A DNA stretch of 64,000 nt from Agelas oroides (Eukaryota; Porifera; Demospongiae; Agelasida; Agelasidae), in NCBI GenBank assembly GCA_949130485.1, contig OX422190.1, positions 6,740,361 through 6,804,360 on the forward strand, in the 5' to 3' direction. The position numbers and the translations under genes were made by a program. The notes below the pieces were generated by a model. That model saw only the letters and a program-made list of their open reading frames with translations. It was not told the DNA's origin and made no database searches. Position 1 is the stretch's first letter. Each line of letters opens with the position of its first letter. This document shows, piece by piece, positions 13,429 through 26,500 of this stretch.

Positions 13429-14322
13429 TAATTTCATGCATGATCACTTGTTTATTGCAGATCCCACTTGCATAGGAAGTAATTAGAAACATTACCACAT
13501 TTGTGGTATTGCTGAATGTTTGTTAAGGGCAAGGCTCACTGAATGTGTGGGTCCATCAATAATTCCTCTGATGATAACTCATTGAGTGTTATATTTGAAA
13601 AGAAGTTCTGCACAATTAAAGAAGAAAGAATGTGAAGTCAATTAAAGTGGGAGTAAGGTATATGGCTATTTCTTCACTGATACAGTCTGAGCATCACAAA
13701 ATTTGCATTGCTCTTCAGTAACAAGCACCAAAGAACAAAAAACACCTACCAGATACTATATTAATGAGATATCCCTATATAGCACCATAGAATTATGCTG
13801 AAGCATCTGCTCCACTGCCCATGCATAGCTTAGTGGTATATAGTGATACTCAATGGCACATTCAGTGTCTTCATTATGTCAGGTGCCTGTTTGGTGTTGA
13901 AGATATGTACCCTCTGCAAGATGCATTACGTATGATCATGATCAATACAGACATAAAAGGATATCTCATGGGACCACTTAGAACCAAAATGCACAGTTTG
14001 ACTTTCAAAATGGCAATTTTTGGCTTATGACCTGTATGTAATGTTACTAAGATCTGGTAAGGGCGTAAACATAACACACATTAGGAACCCACATAGATTA
14101 CATTATGGGCCAAAGTTTGAACTCAAGACTTGAGCCACCATAGCCCAGAGTCAAGTTGCAAGTACCGATCTAGTCCACCATGAGTTTATTCTTGTCCCCA
14201 CACCCTCCCGTTCAATAATACACATAAGTGGTCTGGGAACAAGGCTACTTTTGGTTGGAATACGATCCATCACCACAGTCATGCTATGATGTATCGCAGG
14301 AAGTCCAAGAGTTTATTAGATC
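13429..14322. other. 3' flank of receptor copy 1
   Basis: No gene seen. AT-rich, with AATAAA-like signals only as weak candidates. The short open frames here lack protein-like composition. Confidence 0.5.
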
Positions 14323-14392
<70 letters not shown>

Positions 14393-14401
14393 AAGATAGA
14401 T
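14323..14401. repeat. (GATA)n microsatellite
   Basis: About 79 bases of GATA, with one GAAA variant near the right end. A shorter GATA run occurs at 42363-42384. Confidence 0.95.
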
Positions 14402-14492
14402 CAGCACTTGTTACCCGAGCCTGCCAGGGAAATGAGTACTGGAATCCTTAGACCTAGCTACTCTCAGTTTGTACAACCCTTTCCAGCCTAGC

Positions 14493-14535
14493 TAGCCTCG
14501 TCTCCGATTTTTCGAACGGGCCCGGGACGAGGCTA
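14493..14535. mobile_element. TAGCCTCG-family MITE, 43 bp
   Basis: TAGCCTCGTCTCC at the left and CGGGACGAGGCTA at the right, flanked by perfect 9-bp duplications CAGCCTAGC (14484-14492 and 14536-14544). The matching site in unit 2 near 36570 has a single CAGCCTAGC and no insert, which is an empty site. Confidence 0.9.
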
Positions 14536-15183
14536 CAGCCTAGCATGCCTAGCACTCTAATACTACTCATTCAGGGGCAAATCTAGCCAAGGTGGTGGGC
14601 CTGGAAGGAATGAAGCACATTATTTTTGTGCATTTTGTGCTGAGTGGGTCCTACATATAAATAGCTAAATTTCCCATGTGTAACACATGGGGAACATACA
14701 AGTGACCTGTCCCTCACTTGTACCATGTGTACACATGAGGAGCGTTTTAAGTCAGACTTAAACAGTCAGTGATTAACTTCATCTACACTGGGGAAAGTTT
14801 AAGTCACCTGTAATTAATGTTCAAAATGAAGGGTTAGTCCAAATGTAATTTAAAACTTCAACTTTGCACAAGCAGAAACAGTTATATTATTATTATACCC
14901 CACGAGCCAAGTATGAAATGTTAGCTTGGCAAAGACTCAGTTTATGAGTACCTCATCAGGGAAGTTAGCTGTGGAGTATGAATAACAATACTTCTATCTC
15001 AGCAAGGAGTTTAGTGGGGTAATTAATCATTGTCCTATACCTATACCTCCATTCCCTGCCCAAGCTAAACCCTGAAGCAATATGTGGCCACATGACAAAG
15101 CAGCAAAAAGCACATTTACGTATTATGTATTGCAGTTTGTGAACATGTAACACTATCATACAGTAATACCACCTCTAGAAGCA

Positions 15184-15789
15184 TACCGTAAAATCGGGAT
15201 ATTAAACACCGGTGCCTATTTTCGAAATTAGCAGACCGAATGGGTGCTTATTTTCGAGGGGTGCTTATTTTCATGGGGTGCTAATAAACGCATGTAATAT
15301 CGTAGCAAGATACAGTTGTAGGGGAAGATACTAGTTGAGATGAATAGAATTTATCTTCCTGCTATTTCTTGTCCTACGTTCATAGCTTTTATAGAACCCA
15401 GGATACAGACGGCACTCGATCGATCATTGTCAGCCCCCGCCCACCAAAGTAAAGCGCTTGAAACTAACATATCCCTGAGGGACATTGGCTAATTCCTCGA
15501 TATGTTTTATCAAGCGGCCTTGCCTATATGTTAGCTTTTATGCCGTGTCGATAGCTTGCTTACAATCGGAGATAAATACCAGCGAAAGTTAGCCGCTACG
15601 TTCGAAAGTCGAACCAGCAATCCGCTTCCGTTTGCGCGTAACAGGTGCTTATTTATGTCACTTATGTGGGGTGCCTATTTTTGTATGGGTGCTTATAAAC
15701 GCGATGTAGTTGTTGTAATCAAAATGGGTGCCTATATATTCAAGGGGTGCTTATTTTGTGTGGGTGCCTATTATCCTGATTATACGGTA
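15184..15789. mobile_element. TACCGTA-ended element, about 606 bp
   Basis: Inverted ends TACCGTAAAATCGGGATA and complement of TATCCTGATTATACGGTA. The interior has repeated GGGTGCTTATTTTCG-like blocks near both ends. Non-coding. Confidence 0.7.
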
Positions 15790-17040
15790 ATTGTAGAACC
15801 AACTATTAATGCTACTATCTCATCAACAACTTTATTTCCAAATATATAAACTTATCTCAGGAGGGAGTGTCAGGTAGCTATGAAGATCAGGCATTAATAA
15901 TTTTATCAGAGAGCCAGGTAAGTGCATGTGAAGGTGATTAATAATTTTATCGCAGAAAGGATCCAAGCAGCTGTGAAGGTTATTAATATTTTTCTTGTAG
16001 CAGGGAATATTTTAGCTGTGAAGCATGTCATTGTTAATAGTCTCACTCAACAGGGAGTTGCTTTAAAACTATTAGGCGTAAGTAGCCACTAATTATGATT
16101 AGATGACAACTTGTTACAACTTGGTTCTGATCTGTACTGTCCTGAGTACCCAACAGACTCCCAAATGGTTTGTATCACATTGTATCATGGGAAGCCATAA
16201 GATGAAAGGCATTCCAAGGGTAACATTACCTGAAGAACCCAATTTGGAGGGAAATATAAGCCAATTAGGAGGGAAATATTGATATTTCCCTCCCTGAGCC
16301 TGAGGTACAAAATCACTATAATTCACAAACACAAGCAGTATGCAGTAGCTACCAAAAACAGTCAGTCAGCATTCCACATTGGCTACCACAGTTTGCCTTC
16401 CGCTTGAAATGCAACTCCTTTACGGTCGACAAACTTTGAAACACCCCTTCTTCTGTTGCAGAATATGCGGGATAGCATGTACTATGACGTCACTCAACAC
16501 CGACCCTCTGTGATCGGGAGAAGATAGGGCTGTCCAATGTGTTTTCTGATCGCAGTGAAGATTGTGAAAGCCAGTAGTTGAGCCTCTGCAGTCGGGGTTT
16601 TACGTGAGATCTTGCAGAGACTTTCGCAAATCAAAGCAGCCCCAATTCTTGAACCCCTCCATTCTGCAAACAGTCCCAAGCACTGCTTCAGTGTAATCGG
16701 CACTGAACATTTCGAAAGAACTGTCGTATTTTCATTGCTAGGGCGCTTCAATGGAGTCCCAGAAGCTCGTAATGTCTTGGCCTTTTGTTCTGCGGCTAAA
16801 AGTCAGCAGAATCAGGATATACGTTCTCTTTTCAGCCACAAAATCTAGCTACGCGAACTATACGTAGCCTAAACCCAGGCTTTCCGTTTCGGATTTTGTC
16901 CCGCAGCTTTAGAGAAAAATCGGAGCTTAGCTTCTATCAAATTTCCAATTAGTAGTCATTTACATCATATGTTGCTTAGCAACCATGATACTAGAACATG
17001 CCTACTGTACTGGCGGGCTTCTATCGATGAATACACTCAG
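15790..17040. other. Intergenic spacer, unit 1
   Basis: 15990-16160 matches 36740-36910 in unit 2. The more GC-rich block 16380-16900 has short open frames on both strands; a plus-strand frame ends QNQDIRSLFSHKI, faintly like a PCNA-interacting peptide, but no gene can be built. Confidence 0.4.
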
Positions 17041-17089
17041 CACTATTCAATAATCCCGAGGGCGGAGCCCTCGGTATTATTGAATAGTG
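17041..17089. other. Near-perfect 49-bp palindrome
   Basis: CACTATTCAATAAT and its complement surround CCCGAGGGCGGAGCCCTCGG. Likely a small repeat end or foldback; no terminator role is expected in this genome. Confidence 0.7.
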
Positions 17090-17467
17090 TATTCCAGATA
17101 AATCCCTAGGCTAGTAGACATGTTCTAACTATAACGTAGAATGTAGTAACACATTAATTTTTGCTGTGGAAATTGGATATATTATTTGTAATGCACATAA
17201 GGCTTCGCCTCAAGGCATTATTTATTTACAGGTACATTTTTTCGCGGTTTTGGGATCCTAAACATTTTACTGGTATTAAATTTTGCGATTTTCTTGTAAA
17301 CATGCAAGTTCGAGCACCACCACGCGCACATGCACAGTGAGTTGCACGAAAATTGCCGAAGAAAATTCACGCGACCAGCACTATCGATCAGCTTTATGGT
17401 TACAGCTACCGATGTTTTTCTTGTGCGGTCTGAGAGGATATCATAAATACAGGACCCTGACACTACA

Positions 17468-18225
17468 GGGTTTGTGTAAAACCTGGACTCTGGACTGGAT
17501 TATGGACTGGACTATGGACTGATTTTTGGACTGAGTTTTGGACTGAGACGCTTGATATTACCCGGTGTAAGTGGCTAAACTGTTGTTTAAAGGGCCCTGG
17601 GCCTTGGCAAAGGCATCTTAGACCATGTGACATCATATGCATGCAGCAAGAGAGTGGCTGTGCATGTGGATTGATATTAGCATTGCAAGGTCCGAGACCC
17701 ATGTTGGTACGCCTACTGTAGCCAAGGCACATTTGACAATTAGTGTAGTCTATATTCATGCAACAACAGTGTGGCTGTTGGTGTGGCTCAGGTTGCAAGA
17801 TATTTGCTTAAAAGCATTGTAGGTTATGGTATGTGGCTGTAAACAGACAACAACCTTCTTATAGCGTGGTATGATTGGTCCGTGAGTGGTATAGTCACAG
17901 TTCAGCCTTTCGGACCATCAGCCCATAGAAATCGACCCAGGTCCTCAGAGATCTTGATAAACGCACTACCTCCGCTCTTGTGAAATACCAAGAGATACTC
18001 ATGCATGTCTATGCTCACTCTGCCCTCTTGAACAGAACCCAAGTCTCAGGTAACCTGTTGTCAATTACAAAGGACACAGAGAGCAACAGAACCTCTTCTA
18101 TAGCTTAGATAACTGATTCGGAGTGGGAAATAGTCGTTGTGGAGCTCTGCAAGGGTCCAAAACTCAGTCCAAAAATCAGTCCATAGTCCAGTCCAGAGTC
18201 CAGAGTCCAGGTTTTACACCAACCC
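17468..18225. mobile_element. TGGACT-repeat inverted element, 758 bp, 9-bp duplication
   Basis: Inverted arms of about 75 bp made of GTGTAAAACCTGGACTCTGG and reiterated TGGACTGA units. Flanked by perfect GACACTACA on both sides (17459-17467 and 18226-18234). Non-coding. The 9-bp duplication resembles Mutator-type insertion. Confidence 0.88.
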
Positions 18226-19673
18226 GACACTACACGAGGTACTTCCTACCTTTCACGAGAGAAGTGATCGCTAGGTGATTGTGAAGTCCTCAGAACAAAG
18301 ACGCAATACTCAAGTACGAGTCCCTTGTTGACGCAGATACACAGATGAGGCAGTTCGAAACGATGTGATTTATGTTTGAGGGTACAAAATTTTGTGTTTT
18401 TGTGAATTTGTCCAAAACCGCAAAAATTTCAAATGTTAGTACCCGCAAAAATTAGTCACCTTAAGGTATTAAGTCTAAGTACCACCGTGACAGTAAACTT
18501 TGCTGTTGCCTACATGATCATATGATGTAACAGCATTAGATGTATAGCAATGCACTGTAAAAATTAGGTGTTTAAGTACACCCTATATGGGGTGTTTCAA
18601 TAAACCCACACCCCAAAAGGTGTCAACAAACACCCTAGAGTAACACTTGATGTGCCCGGCGGAAGCAAAATTTCATTGGACAGGTGTCACAGGAAATCCG
18701 ATCCGGGCCTATACCGATCCGGGCGGATCGGATCCGCTAGCGGAATCAATCCGTCGGATCGGATTCGCTAGCGGATCCGATCCGCCCCCGGATCAATTTT
18801 ACTAGCGGATTCGATCCTTCGCCGCGAAAACGATCCGTCTTTGGTGCAAGTGTTCTGTCAAGAAAATCACTAGCTGTCAGGATGATGTACGATTTCTCAA
18901 CACTTCTAGAACATTTTACATTATTCAGAGCTTTGGGACTCATGGAAATCGACTACCAGACGATCTATGACTATCTCCACTGCGGGAAGTGTCCAGCAGG
19001 AACGGATTGATTGTGTAAACCAGAAGCGAGCAACGCGGAACAAGGCGAAAAAGTTTGTCATCTAGGATGGCGTTTTACACTACATAGCCAAGGAATGGAT
19101 GTATATACAGAGTTGCTTTCAGAAGAAGGAAAGGCAGCCATTCCCACTGACCCGGACAGCCCCGCATCACCAGAGTTACTTCCCTCTTATAGGGATCGAC
19201 AAGTGTTGGGACTTGTACCACATGGAGTGTGTAGGACTTAAAAGACCACCATCAAACAAGAGCAATGGAATTGTAACAATTGCTCTATACAGTCATAATA
19301 ACTGTTGTATTTGTTTCAGACCAAACCATCTGACAGGGATATTCCTACCCTAGTCAAGGGTTAGTCAAGTCAGACTCTGAGTCAAGGAATACTCTGACAA
19401 AGTAGACTCGTAACCTATATAGTATCTATGTCAGGTCCGCATGCCAGAATACACTATAGTTTACTATGAGAAGTCAACAGTAGGAACCCTATGGCCCGCT
19501 GATACCCCGGATCGAATCCGCTGAGGTAGGATCAAAACCGCTAGCATATCTGATCCGGCCCGGATCATATTTTCGGGGGGATCGGATCCGCTGTGACACC
19601 CTATATGGGGTGTTTCAATAAACCCACACCCCAAAAGGTGTCAACAAACACTCTAGAGTAACACTTGATGTGC
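18226..19673. other. Spacer with CGGATC-rich low-complexity block and possible PHD-finger remnant
   Basis: 18670-18830 and 19500-19590 are GC-rich with repeated GCTAGCGGATCCGATCCG-like motifs. Between them, about 19170-19290 reads DKCWDLYHMECVGLKRPP followed, after a one-base shift, by WNCNNC, which resembles the second half of a PHD finger. No intact gene. Confidence 0.4.
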
Positions 19674-20393
19674 CCGGCGGACAGTGGCGTAGCTAAGGTA
19701 GGGCCTGGTAGGGCCTAGGCCCTACCAACTGCTGCAAGTGCCCTACCAACTGGAGCCCTACCGTCCGGCTTTCTCACTTACTGGAGCTACACAACCGCCA
19801 GTGTAACAGTGCTGTACGTACCGTCGTACGTAGCTTCATTCGAGCAACCGCCAGGCACGCTGGGCTTCTCTTCGTCTACTGAGTACGACAGACATGTGTC
19901 TACAAACCACGCCTACCCAATACATGTCTCGTTCCCAGTCTGTACTTGTGCCCTACCAACTGTCAGCTTCTAGCTACGCCACTGCCGGCGGAAGCAAAAT
20001 TTCATTGGTCCGGCTTACTGGCACTTGTACGCGAGTGTGTGCGTTAGCAAGATTAGTAGAATGTAACGTAGGGGATCTGGGGGCATGCTCCCCCAGGTAA
20101 ATTTTTTTTTTGAAATTTGATTCTCTGAGATGGCTCAAAAGCCATTTTTGGCGACGAACGCTGCAGCCAGGGCCGAACCTATGCTATTCGCGCAGCCGCG
20201 GCAAGCGACGAACGCTGCAGCTATAGGGCCGAACTATGCTACATTAGTCTGGCATCGCCGGCACTTAGCTTGCAGGCGACAAGCACGCATATTTCCAGCC
20301 GGCACGAGCATGTGGCCGCTCGATAAATCTTGGAAAGTCTCAAAAATTGGTCCGGCCATGGCCTGAGCAACCGGACCGGCTCCGCCGGCCCTG
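19674..20393. mobile_element. Nested inverted-repeat element with CCGGCGGA ends
   Basis: Left end GCCCGGCGGAAGC and right end CTCCGCCGGCCC are partly complementary, and CACTTGATGT lies outside both. The insertion split a copy of the 170-bp repeat. A hAT-like element (19682-19984) is nested inside. A diverged related end is at about 18655. Confidence 0.5.
19682..19984. mobile_element. hAT-like MITE, 303 bp, 8-bp duplication
   Basis: Ends CAGTGGCGTAGCTA and TAGCTACGCCACTG are inverted repeats typical of hAT elements. Flanked by perfect CCGGCGGA (19674-19681 and 19985-19992). Non-coding interior with repeated GGCCCTACCAACT. Confidence 0.92.
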
Positions 20394-21271
20394 CACTTGA
20401 TGTACCCAAGACTAAGTGCGGGTGTTGACAAACACCAGTGTGAGGTGTTTCTCTACACCTCACATTGGTTCTAGCTTACCACATTTTGATGAGCTCAAGT
20501 CATGAGGGAATCGGCTAAAAGAATTGGATTGTATAACAATTGTATTGGAGTTGAGTTTATAATACCCAGGTTTGTACCATCTGAGTTAGGCCAGTTCAGT
20601 GATTAATGATACCATGCACATTCGATATAAATTTAAGTTGGAAGGTTAGCTGAATGTCCTACCATTCAACCAACTTGATATTCTGAATGTACAGGTAGAG
20701 TGGAGTTGATTGATGCCCAGTTTGTCTTATCTGAGGTTGGTTAGGTACCTATGAAAAATGCTTGGTGATTTATCATTTGATTTTCCAATTCCAGTTCAGC
20801 CCAGAGTAAGGTATAGGGTACAATAGAGCTAAGTATAGTGTGCATTACCATCCGATTTCAACAATGATTGTTATGATATTGATACATTATAAACAATTAT
20901 TGTGATTAATATGACATGACAGAATGATACATTGTTGATGTGGTACTGCACTGACAGAAGTGAACTGAAACAAGTGAGGACATGATTTTTGTACCACATC
21001 ATTATCATATTGCAGTGAGGACACAAGTGTATCACAATTTAGTACCTCTGGATCATGATGTGCAGCTTGCGTTTAACCATCAGTAAACACACTGAAACAT
21101 GTACAAAAACTTAAAACAAAATAACATTCAATGCACAACAAAAAACCACCTAGCACAAGCTAGAGAGCACAAGCGGCTGTTGGAATGAGCCAAAACAAAA
21201 GATAACAGTGGCACCAAAATTTATTTAGGGTACACCTGGCCAGGGTACGCATGGAAATAACTCACGCACGT

Positions 21272-21272
<1 letters not shown>
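20394..21272. other. Intergenic spacer of unit 2
   Basis: Paralogue of 530-1416. No gene seen. Confidence 0.6.

Positions 21273-21334
<62 letters not shown>
21273..21334. repeat. (CA)n microsatellite
   Basis: 62-base CA array, paralogous to 1417-1522. Confidence 0.97.
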
Positions 21335-21335
<1 letters not shown>

Positions 21336-22827
21336 CCTTTTTAGAAAAGAAAACAATGTGAGAGAGGAAAAAAAAAAATTGGGTGTACAGTAACTAAAAG
21401 CTCGGCTACACTAAGTTCACACAGGGGTAGCAGGTTGACTGCATCTGTCCATCAGATTTTCTGCCCATTGGGTAGAACACATCACCTCGGCAGAGAGAGA
21501 GAATCCATAAACTATACAATGCCAATGCCAGCAGTCACCCAAGAATAACTTGCACACGACACACACAATGCAATCATCATGCACTGTCCTTAGATACATA
21601 CTGTGTTAGAATCCTGCCTGCATGTGTCAGATACCAACAATGAGAGCTGAGCTCTAATGACAGAAAAAATATTTCATCATCCACACATATGTGACACTTT
21701 GCATGGTGACAGGTGCACATGAGGCTGGGACTGAGAGATGTTCTGCTGTTTTTTCAGTTTGTGTTCACTGTTCTTGGGTATGTATTTCTTTTTTGTTGTA
21801 TTTTTTGTTGGAGCAAATTTATTGTTTATTCTTCATTTTTTTTCGTTTTGTTTTTTGTTTTTTCAGGACGATCATGGAGAACTTGGTTGTCTTGTGGATA
21901 TACTTTTGGTTTTTCACCTTTTCTTTCTGACCCACTTAAAAGTGGCATCACTGCATGTTATGATAGTCTTACCTGTCCACAAGCTGCAATAGATAATACG
22001 CAAATGTGCTGCTTTATCATGTGGTCACATGTTGCCTCAGGCGTTAACTTAGGAAGATATATCTTGAAGATTAATCACCCCACTAAACTCCTTACTGAGA
22101 TAGAAGTATTTTTATTCATACTCCACAGCTAACTTCCTTGCTGAGGTAAGATCAGTAATGATTTCATACTTCACTGCTAACTGGCTGCCTGCAGTGAGGT
22201 AAGATTACTAATCATCTTCATAAACTAAGTCTTTGCTGAGTTTCATGGGGTACAATAACTACATTATAGCAGTTTCTGTTGTGTTTTTTTTTTTGCATAT
22301 TGAGTTGGGAATTTCTATGGGCGATAATTGACCATAAGTGGGTTAATACAGCTGCGTATATTTGAAAGTCTGGCTTCACTGTCACTTTCACACTTGTTCG
22401 CACCTACTTAGTTACCTACTCACAGTGCAGCACAACTCGATATGCGAGAGCGACTGGACTCTCTCCCGTTTTTCGTGTGAAATTCTGGGAATTTTTTGCT
22501 ATTTAAAATACTTAACATTCCACAGGACGCGCCGAGCGCAGAAGAATGTTATCATAGGAACGGCTCTCCACTGCGTTTCAAACTTCAACTGCCCATGGAG
22601 TGGCGTCTTAATTAAGGCAGCTACTTTTGGACTCGCTTTGGGGGCGGGACAACTTAGCCTCGCTCCCAGGCCCGAGCGAGTACTGGGAAGCGTACAGGTA
22701 CCGTCTCTTGAGAATCAGGCTCCACAAGACAAATTCCACACAAGGGGACGTGGCCAAACAGCCGACGTGTCAACATCAAAAAGCCAGCTATGAATATTTG
22801 CCGCGTAAACGAGTTACAAAATAATTT

Positions 22828-23394
22828 TTGCCGAGCGCATTAGCGCGAGGCTTTGAACGAGGGATCTATTCTCGCAATGTACATGCGTAAGTACGTTACG
22901 TGCCAGTCACGCTCAGGAATGTCAATTTGCACTCACGTGCATGCTCAGGAACTCATGCGTCACGTGCACTAGCGAGGCGCGCGAGGATGCCTAGCGATGA
23001 GGACAGGGAAGAACGGCGCTTCTTGACAATGAAGGGCGAGGAGGACAGCGCGTCTGGTCCTCCGCGAGGTACGTGTTTTGCGGAGTCGAGTGGAACGCAG
23101 CCGACGGTTGGCGACACTGAGAAAGAGAAAGCAACGAAGTCAATGTACAATAGAAGCCAAAGAGGGCAAGAAGAGAACAAGAGAAAGTGCAAAAGAAGAA
23201 AGCGCGTTGTAGAGAGTCTTCACAAGCCAGGTATAAATTATACTCACTTTTCATGTTCGATTCAACCGTAGTCCTTCTTGAGCTCTGACTAATTTTCTGA
23301 CACCTGCTCCACATGGCCCACCCGCATGCGCAATGCGCACATATGCACTGGCACTGCACGGCGCGAGGCATCATGCGCATGCGTACTCCTAGTT
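22828..23394. other. Unit 2-specific insertion carrying an exon-like open frame
   Basis: Units 1 and 3 lack this block: unit 1 runs directly from CAAAATAATT to GACATAGCTTGG. On the plus strand an ATG at 22987 opens MPSDEDREERRFLTMKGEED and continues to a lysine/arginine-rich end (KRKCKRRKRVV) before a potential donor CCAG|GTATAA near 23230. A second donor-like site CGAG|GTACGT lies near 23066. It may be a captured gene fragment; family unknown. Confidence 0.4.
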
Positions 23395-23538
23395 AGACAT
23401 AGCTTGGGATACACATCCGGTAGCCTCTACGTCGTCCTGGCGTGTGCACACTGTACACTGGTTTTATAATGTTCACATACGACCCGAGCGTGCTACAAGT
23501 TAAATGTGCATAGGGTTCTAGTCTGTCTGAGAGACGTC

Positions 23539-26500
23539 ATGCAGTCACAGAGTGAAGAAGTTTGTGTGGAGCTGACTGCATTGCAGCAGCTGAATGGACC
23601 GGAGGACCCCCAGTCGTTGTCTACAGCATCTAGCAATGGAGCAGGAGCAGTGACACCAGGAAATGGAGAGTGTGACTTTAGGCACCCTGCTGGTTTGTTG
23701 GAGAGGGCAAAAACATATTTGTACAGCAACTGGCAGCATCTGGAGCCTTTGCTACTCGCGGTGGTCATTGTGGTTGTGTTGATGCTACTGCTTTTGCCCA
23801 CTATATGCTACCACTTGCCACTACCACTGGTAAGTACGTTACACATACATCGTTGAAAAAATTTTCATACTGCAAATGGTAGAAACCTATGGGGAACCAG
23901 GTGAATCCCATTAGCATACGTATTAGATTTCCATTGTCAAATTGTTCAATAATGTAGTTGGACTCAAATGAACAGGCCAGTAAGTTATTTAGGCCCATGT
24001 AGCTACACCTCTTCTAGGTACTCTGGGCTTCTTTTAGTAGTGTGCACAGACAATTTCACAGCTGAGAACCAGACTAAGTAGTCTAAATTGAATTTGCCCC
24101 CATGCACTGACTTGGCCTATAATGTGCTTACAAAACTGCTCCGGATAAGTAAAGCAAATTTTTTGTAGCATTTTTGTGCAACTGGTGCAATTTTCAGGAT
24201 CGGTTTATGACAGTATACTTCAAAGCCTTTTGTTAGATGTTAGCCTCATATACCCAGGTGCGGTGACCGAAAAGGTATAAGGCTATATAGGCCCTTTGTA
24301 TAAACTGTTCAGTTGGTGCATGTAATGTAACATTAGTAAACTAAACATGAAATGCTCTTAAAAGTTTAGGTCAGTTCAGAGTAGCCTAACAGTTAAATGT
24401 GCATGTAAGTATCATTACCTCCAATTCGATCTCTGTGAGCAGGTATATTGTAAAGTCACAAAAAAGTTTTCTGAATGAAAACAAGCGCATGTAGGGATGG
24501 AACCCTCAAAAACCAACCAAACTAGATGGGAATGACACCACAACAATTTCACACCATCCCTACATCTTGTGCCATTTTGCCAACTATGCTTTGTGTTTGT
24601 TAGTTGTGTGCATGGAAGCTAGGGTTGTGGAAGGCAGTGGGGTGGGTAGTGCTGGGTGTGTAGTCCATGTTGATGTGCATGGGGAGTGGGTTATGTTGTG
24701 GGTGGCTGCAATGTAGTTGCTATACTGAGCGTGGCAGATATGGTCTGTCTTGAAGTAGTCTCGCAAGCCAGACCCTTTCCGCGCAGCGCTGATCGCTTTC
24801 AGTATGCGGCACGCAGAGGGAAGAAGTTTGATGTTTGGGTTTACAATTTCACTTTGGATTTATGACGATTCTTAGTTCCTCTGCGTGCCGATACTGAAAG
24901 CGATCGTGCTGTGGAACGGAAAGGGTCTGGCTTGCAAGGCTAGTCTTGAATCGGAAACTGGAGTGCATGAGCTGGGTCTGTATGGTAAGTTGGGGTAAGT
25001 TATGTTGTGAAATTTTATTGCTGCTGGACATGGCATATATGGATTGTCTTTTATGTAGAAGGCTGTATATTGTTCAGTGTTCATTTAGTGGGTGTGAATA
25101 GACTAAGAGCATGTAGAGAGTTTTGTGGTGTGCATAGCAAATGGCACAAGATGTAGGGATGGTGTGAAATTGTTGTGGTGTCATTCCCATCTAGTTTGGT
25201 TGGTTTTTGAGGGTTCCATCCCTACATGCGCTTGTTTTCATTCAGAAAACTTTTTTGTGACTTGTTCCTGCTGTTTTTTTTTTTTTTTGGTAGTTTATTA
25301 GGAATGGTAACAGAGAAGAGACGTGGAAGGGTAGGCCGAGGGGAAGATGCATGGTGTGTACAGTATGGTAGTACATTGTTCACAAAGAACTAAGGATTGT
25401 CATGCTTCTAAGTGAAATTGTAAATTCAAACATCAAACTTCTTTATCTGGGGGGTTTAGAACCCAAGCAAAGCCTCATAAAAACCAAGTGCAAAGCACGA
25501 GTTTAATGAGCCTTTGCATGTAAGACCCCATTACAGGAACAGTTTGACGGTGAGTAGCTATAGTCTAAATCCGTTTGAAACCACAGCATATATGGGTCTA
25601 TGGAGCTGAACAACCACCAGTTTCTGTGGCCTCCTCCTCTAGTGCAAAAGTTTTTGAATGAAGCCATGCACTGTTGACTCAGTGCTACTAGCTGCACTAG
25701 AGCAGTTCGAGTATACCAAGCTACCAATAGGGTCCTAGCTACTTGCTGCGTTGGAGAAAACTCAGAGGCACAACACAAAAGGAGGATGTTAAGAAGACAC
25801 CAGCCAAAATGCTACCATCAACTTGCAGTAAACATTGTATGTGTACTATATGCATTGTTGTAAATGACTATAACAAGCAAATTGAAAATGTGAAAGTTGA
25901 CAATAAAAATTGAATATCAGTGGCTAGTCTTCTAAGTCATATAGCCCACCTAGATACGAATAACTTGATGGTTAAAACACTAGCTGGCAAGTACCAGCTA
26001 GTGTTTTAACCATCAAGTATACCTCGTATCTAGGTGGGTTATATGACTAGCAACTGACTAGATTACAAATTGACTTCAGCTACGGTCTAAATGGAAGCAG
26101 AAACTGCTGCACTTTCAAACTGCATGTGCTCATAGTGGGAGTCCTCACATACACTTTCATTTACAGCAGCTCTAGCAATACATACCTTATAATACTTCTC
26201 CTGGAAACATGCACAACCCCTCTATGTCTGTTTGCATGCATTTATATACCACCTGACTTCGGCTGTTGCTGTCTTTATCGTTCACGGTAAGCTAGATCTA
26301 AACACGTGCTCAGTTAAGCTTCCGGGGGCGTATGCGCTATGAATAATGTTATTGCAACAAAATGGTGTATAGCACTAAGTATTAACATCGGAGTGCTTGA
26401 GAATCACTGTAGAGTTCTACGATAACGATAAGTAGTGAGTGCAATACCCGGTGATTTATGCTGTTTTTTCACGTTTGAATCGTTATAATAGCTTCAGCTG

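Noticed and set aside
16612-16848. Frame ending QNQDIRSLFSHKI, like a PCNA-interacting peptide
   Set aside because: It is a single weak motif at the end of a short frame with no supporting exons.
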